Origin: Halomarinibacterium sp041392125
Lineage (GTDB): Bacteria; Bacteroidota; Bacteroidia; Flavobacteriales; Flavobacteriaceae
Length of the DNA: 64,000 nt
Reading direction: 5' to 3'
Assembly: GCA_041392125.1 (NCBI GenBank)
Contig: JAWKMR010000005.1
Coordinates: forward strand, 233,381 to 297,380
A program made the position numbers and the translations under genes. Below are positions 63,986-64,000 of the stretch, piece after piece; within the stretch, counting starts at the first letter, position 1; the number at the start of each line of letters is the position of its first letter. The notes beneath the pieces were generated by a model. That model worked only from the letters and a program-made list of their open reading frames with translations. It made no database searches and had not been told where the DNA came from.

Positions 63986-64000
63986 CACGGGTTGAGAGAC
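63986..64000 (-). tRNA. trnW: 3' end of a probable tRNA-Trp, cut by the window edge
   Basis: The minus strand enters as GTCTCTCAACCCGTG. This fits the end of the T loop (..GT), the T-stem 3' strand CTCTC, the acceptor 3' strand AACCCGT and discriminator G, followed by CAA rather than an encoded CCA. E. coli tRNA-Trp has the same GTCTCTC and G discriminator, and tRNA-Trp commonly lies just upstream of secE. Only the last 15 bases are visible. Confidence 0.55.

Overview
The window looks like chromosomal DNA of an AT-rich Flavobacteriia member, most likely Flavobacteriaceae. Four things suggest this. Three very large secreted proteins end in type IX secretion system (T9SS) sorting domains. A PorP/SprF gene and a TPR/PD40/OmpA gene sit directly downstream of a type B (gliding-motility C-terminal) substrate. 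TAnnTTTG -7 boxes, typical of this phylum, precede many genes. The secE-nusG-rplKAJL-rpoBC order follows the 3' end of what appears to be tRNA-Trp.

Layout: 0.2-5.0 kb holds a kelch-like lipoprotein, fabH and htpG. A structured RNA with its own terminator-like hairpin lies between fabH and htpG. 5.1-24.2 kb is an accessory surface/secretion region: two T9SS type A giants (about 1347 and 3618 aa, rich in HYR, P-domain and glycine-rich modules) flank a compact cluster. That cluster holds two tail-collar (microcystin-dependent-protein-like) genes, each facing a SAM-methyltransferase-like gene, and between them a Tat-exported intradiol-dioxygenase-fold protein that lacks the iron-binding HxH pair. 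The collar/methyltransferase pair looks like a duplicated convergent two-gene module and is the most unusual gene arrangement here.

24.2-30.6 kb is ordinary metabolism: two DoxX-like membrane proteins around an AlkB-like dioxygenase, an S1/P1 nuclease, an alpha/beta hydrolase, a DUF4369 lipoprotein, and an overlapping idi-queD-manA operon. 30.6-50.3 kb is one co-directional unit on the minus strand: small secreted protein, giant vWA/SprB-repeat/cadherin-like/DUF11 adhesin with type B CTD, PorP/SprF protein, OmpA-family protein. The adhesin would be about 16.2 kb (about 5,390 codons) if intact. It is interrupted at about 39.66-41.29 kb, where successive copies of a 420-bp repeat carry many small indels; sequencing or assembly error in a tandem repeat is the likeliest cause, but real decay is possible. 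Next to this tract are about four nearly identical 771-bp coding repeats.

50.6-64 kb is core information processing: prfC, a DUF3467 gene, then on the minus strand rpoC, rpoB, rplL, rplJ, rplA, rplK, nusG, secE and the partial tRNA. The rpoB-rpoC and rplL-rpoB spacers carry conspicuous inverted repeats.

All family assignments come from reading the translated sequence; no database search was run.
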